64,000 nt of DNA from Negativicutes bacterium. GTDB taxonomy: Bacteria; Bacillota_C; Negativicutes; Sporomusales_B; JARLHX01. The notes beneath the pieces are model-generated. The model had not been told where the DNA came from and did no database searches. It saw only the letters and a list, made by a program, of their open reading frames with translations. The stretch lies in contig JARLHX010000044.1 in assembly GCA_031292035.1 (NCBI GenBank), positions 11,746 through 75,745 of the forward strand. The letters are read 5' to 3'. Position numbers and translations under genes: made by a program. How positions within the stretch are numbered: position 1 is the stretch's first letter; each line of letters starts with the position of its first letter. Shown here one piece after another: positions 61,615-64,000 of the stretch.

Positions 61615-61957
61615 CCTTATTTGCTGGCTGCGGCGAACCCTTTTTCTCCAGCCTGCCATTGAAAAGTGGCTTGACACTAATCGGCTTTACCAAGAATTTT
61701 TGGCCAGCCCGGAAGGATGGCGGTGCGGCGCTAGCCAATTCCGTCGGACGCTTAGGCGAATGGGCTATGAGGTAATCGGCCGCACGGTTAATGTGGCCGC
61801 TGGTTCGCACTATCTCGGGGCGTTCCCACGGGGCAGATATATTATAACGAAAGGAGCAAACAACGATGTTTCAATTTCTCAAGACTCTGTTCAACAGGCC
61901 AGGTCCAGCACAGCAAACCGCCATAGTGACGCTACCGAGCGGCGGTCCGGCATTTAG
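61589..61957 (+). CDS. Winged-helix-like protein, 122 aa
   Basis: GGGAGG before ATG 61589. The middle region (IEKWLDTNRLYQEFLA, then CGASQFRRTLRRMGYEV) resembles the small winged-helix tail found at the end of D5/VapE-type primase-helicases. Here it is a free-standing protein and could be an accessory replication factor. The gene runs 92 bases into the portal gene in another frame, which is a long overlap; its last ~30 residues may be of little importance. Confidence 0.55.
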   Translation: MATRQYNADLICWLRRTLFLQPAIEKWLDTNRLYQEFLASPEGWRCGASQFRRTLRRMGYEVIGRTVNVAAGSHYLGAFPRGRYIITKGANNDVSISQDSVQQARSSTANRHSDATERRSGI

Positions 61958-63077
61958 AAGTTATGGGGGCATTTACTTCAGCGATATTTACCTGGCCGGG
62001 GTCAATGCCATCGCAAAGGCCGCAAGTAAATTGACCGTGCAGGCTGTCGTCGATGTGGAAGGCAACCGATCACCAGGCGATGCGATAATAAACCGGGTCC
62101 TGGGGCTACGACCGACGCCTTACGCCAACGCTGCGGAATGGTTATACCGATGCGCCGCGTTGTATTTCGCTCGAAACGACCTCTGGCTGTGGCCTGAGCA
62201 CAACAATGGTAAGCTCCAGGCCATTTGGCCGGTCGCCCCGTCTTCTGCCGAGTTCCTGAGCGACCAGAATGCGTTATACGTGCGATTTCTTTTCGCGAAC
62301 GGCAATAGCAGCATACTGCCATACTCGGAGATGGTCCACCTCAAGCGGATGCAGATTCAGAGCGACCTATTGAGTGAGACCAACGTGAGTATCTCACCGG
62401 CAATTCAGCTCGCTAGTGACCAGACACAAGGGTTAATTGCCGGAATTGGTCAAATACAAAGCCCCAGAGGGCTGCTGTCCTTCACCCAGACCCTGCGCCC
62501 GGAAGACCTGGAAGCCCAGCGGAAGAAGTTCACAGAGTCACTACGGGCCAATAATGGCATTGCTTCAATTGATGTTAAGGCAACCTTCCAGGAGTTAAAC
62601 ATACCGGCTTATACCTGCAACGCTCCCGAGTTACAGGCGATTGCCAACAAAATTTACGCCTTTCTTGGGGTGAACGCTAAAATCGTCGATGGGAGCTATA
62701 CGGCGGAGGAATATTCCAACTTCATTGAATCGACCATAATGCCCTTTGCACACTCACTAGAACTTAGCCTGTCTAAAGCATTGTTTACTGACCGGGAGTT
62801 GGCGTTCAACAACAGGATCGCTGTTGAAACGGCTGGCAGGATGGCTTTCGCCAGTATGACTGACAAAATTAATGCAATTGAAAATATCATGCCGCTGGGC
62901 GTTCTCAACAAAAATCAGGCGCTGCAGATTCTTGGTCTGCCCCAGATCGAAGGGCCGGAAGGCCAGAAATGCCTCCAAAGCTTAAATTACGTGGACCAAG
63001 CCATCATTAACAGTTACCAGCTTACCAACAAGTTCAAGCAACCTGCTGGTGGCCCTGGAGAGGAAAGCGAGCAGTGA
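61866..63077 (+). CDS. HK97-type phage portal protein
   Basis: A 403-residue portal. It begins MFQFLKTLFNR and contains LAGVNAIAKAASKLTVQAV, NAAEWLYRCAALYFARNDLW, LPYSEMVHLKRM, a clip/stem part SISPAIQLASDQT, and IANKIYAFLGVNAKIVDGSYTAEEYSNF. It then has the closing INAIENIMPLGVLNKNQALQILGLP, all typical of HK97-family portals. Portals form the dodecameric DNA gate of the head. The ribosome site is AAAGGAG before ATG 61866. The gene is unusually placed after replication genes, with no terminase between. Confidence 0.9.
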   Translation: MFQFLKTLFNRPGPAQQTAIVTLPSGGPAFRSYGGIYFSDIYLAGVNAIAKAASKLTVQAVVDVEGNRSPGDAIINRVLGLRPTPYANAAEWLYRCAALYFARNDLWLWPEHNNGKLQAIWPVAPSSAEFLSDQNALYVRFLFANGNSSILPYSEMVHLKRMQIQSDLLSETNVSISPAIQLASDQTQGLIAGIGQIQSPRGLLSFTQTLRPEDLEAQRKKFTESLRANNGIASIDVKATFQELNIPAYTCNAPELQAIANKIYAFLGVNAKIVDGSYTAEEYSNFIESTIMPFAHSLELSLSKALFTDRELAFNNRIAVETAGRMAFASMTDKINAIENIMPLGVLNKNQALQILGLPQIEGPEGQKCLQSLNYVDQAIINSYQLTNKFKQPAGGPGEESEQ

Positions 63078-63245
63078 AAGCCTTTATGCAGCGGCTGGAT
63101 GGCCTAAGCGACGGACCTGGATAGGACGGTGGCGTATATACCGTGCGAAATACCGAGCGCCGGGGATGGCACGTCCCGCATAAGCGGCGTATCAAACAAT
63201 TCACTTCTGCTCAATTGACCAGAAGTAAAAACGGAGAGTGTAGCA

Positions 63246-64000
63246 ATGACTGTAGCTGAATTTTTCAACCGACACAAGAACCTGACCGGCTCCCAGATCG
63301 AGTCCCGCAAGCTTGCCATTCGAAACGAACTGCGGACAAACAATGATGCCAACCTGGGAGAGCTTGAGAAGGAACTAGCCGCACTGGATGAAGTTATCGC
63401 CCACCAGGCGGAGAAGCGAAACAGCGGAAAACAATTCAATCCCTTGCAGAACGTCGGAGTCGAAAGCCGCGATGATAGCGTATACGCCGCTCCTCAATAC
63501 CGCAGGGCCTTCTTTAAGACCCTAAAAGGCTTAGACCTTACCGACGAGGAACGCGCCGCGTTCAACCGGGGTAAAGCCGAGCTGCGCGATTCTACTTTTG
63601 GAACCGCAAGCAACTTGGCGGCCGTGATTCCGACTCAAACCCTGGACCAAATTATTGTCAAAGCGCGGGCTCAGCTGGGGGTGTTCGCCATCGCGAGGAA
63701 GTTTGGGATTCCCAGCAACCTGAGCGTACCTGTGGCGACTCCGGCAGGCCTGACGCAATTCGGGAGCCATACTGAGGGTTCTACTGCCGATACCGATACT
63801 CCGGACATCGTGAACGTCAAATTCGCCGCGAACGAGACGGTGAAGATTTTCAGCCTGTCCCGAAATATAGAGGCAACCTCGATCGATGCTTTAGAAAGCT
63901 ACTTAGTGGAAGAGCTGACTGCTGTTATGATGAACTCCTTGGACAACGCCTTGATTAATGGCGCTGGCGGCACCGCTGGAACAGGTCTCGCCAGTATCGC
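63246..64000 (+). CDS. HK97-family major capsid protein (3' end outside window)
   Basis: The first ~251 residues of a capsid protein, truncated by the window end. A charged helical N-terminal delta-like region (residues ~1-65: RKLAIRNELRTNNDANLGELEKEL) is followed by the capsid core with AAPQYRRAFFKTLKG, FGTASNLAAVIPTQTLDQII, FGIPSNLSVPVATPAG and FAANETVKIFSLSRNIEATS. It keeps the delta-like region but no prohead protease gene lies between it and the portal gene, where it is normally found. The gap 63078-63245 holds no credible gene. GGAGAG precedes ATG 63246. Confidence 0.88.
   Translation, partial: MTVAEFFNRHKNLTGSQIESRKLAIRNELRTNNDANLGELEKELAALDEVIAHQAEKRNSGKQFNPLQNVGVESRDDSVYAAPQYRRAFFKTLKGLDLTDEERAAFNRGKAELRDSTFGTASNLAAVIPTQTLDQIIVKARAQLGVFAIARKFGIPSNLSVPVATPAGLTQFGSHTEGSTADTDTPDIVNVKFAANETVKIFSLSRNIEATSIDALESYLVEELTAVMMNSLDNALINGAGGTAGTGLASI

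Overview
The window is bacterial, about 50% GC or above over most of its length. Strong AGGAGG-type ribosome binding sites, many GTG and TTG starts, and the gene families present (DUF2935, DUF1653, DUF3842, YitT, YcbB-type response regulator, 2-hydroxyacyl-CoA dehydratase activase, Fe-S fumarase beside malic enzyme, many chemoreceptors and two-component systems) point to an anaerobic Firmicute. Negativicutes, Sporomusaceae-like, is my best guess; it is an inference and no 16S is present.

Layout. 0-15 kb: the end of a YcaO enzyme gene converging on a Cys/Ser repeat protein gene, then housekeeping and small genes (tcdA, DUF1653, EVE, a DsrMK/HdrD-like membrane redox pair, YitT, speE, M29 aminopeptidase), a tRNA-Asn/Glu/Val cluster, a LUD protein, a TrkA-type K+ channel and an MFS transporter. 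15-25.5 kb: tRNA-Arg(CCG) with a second partial copy, then a long co-directional run (DUF3842, thioesterase, murI, unknown, CofE-like, HgdB-like, HgdC-like activase, HyuA-like, HDAC-like, rph, rdgB, yfcE-type). 25.5-38 kb: Gfo/Idh oxidoreductase, cupin and AraC regulator; a chemoreceptor; a GlnK/GlnL-like two-component system with a dicarboxylate/amino-acid symporter; a FadR-type regulator divergent from malic enzyme and two-subunit fumarase; tRNA-Pro and tRNA-Gly. 38-53 kb: a signalling-rich stretch with a FIST sensor and kinase, an OmpR/kinase pair next to a His-rich protein gene and an 11-bp phased operator array, several tiny genes, a c-di-GMP-I riboswitch in front of a chemoreceptor gene, a GAF/PAS/GGDEF/HD protein, ChrA and a HAD phosphatase.

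53-64 kb is accessory DNA downstream of tRNA-Arg(TCT). An AT-rich three-gene cassette (ParB-fold protein, putative PD-(D/E)xK nuclease, cytosine-5 DNA methyltransferase) sits between copies of a 14-bp direct repeat. A decayed tRNA-like sequence follows, then a compact phage or phage-satellite-like element: unknown gene, excisionase-like HTH, PrimPol-VapE replication protein, a repeat array that looks like an origin, HK97-type portal, and a capsid gene cut by the window end. No integrase or terminase is visible in the window.

The best candidates for undescribed biology are the YcaO/Cys-repeat pair at the left edge, the ParB/nuclease/methyltransferase cassette, the primase-iteron-portal-capsid element, and the HgdBC/HyuA/HDAC/CofE-like operon. 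All functional calls come from reading the sequence alone; no database search was run.
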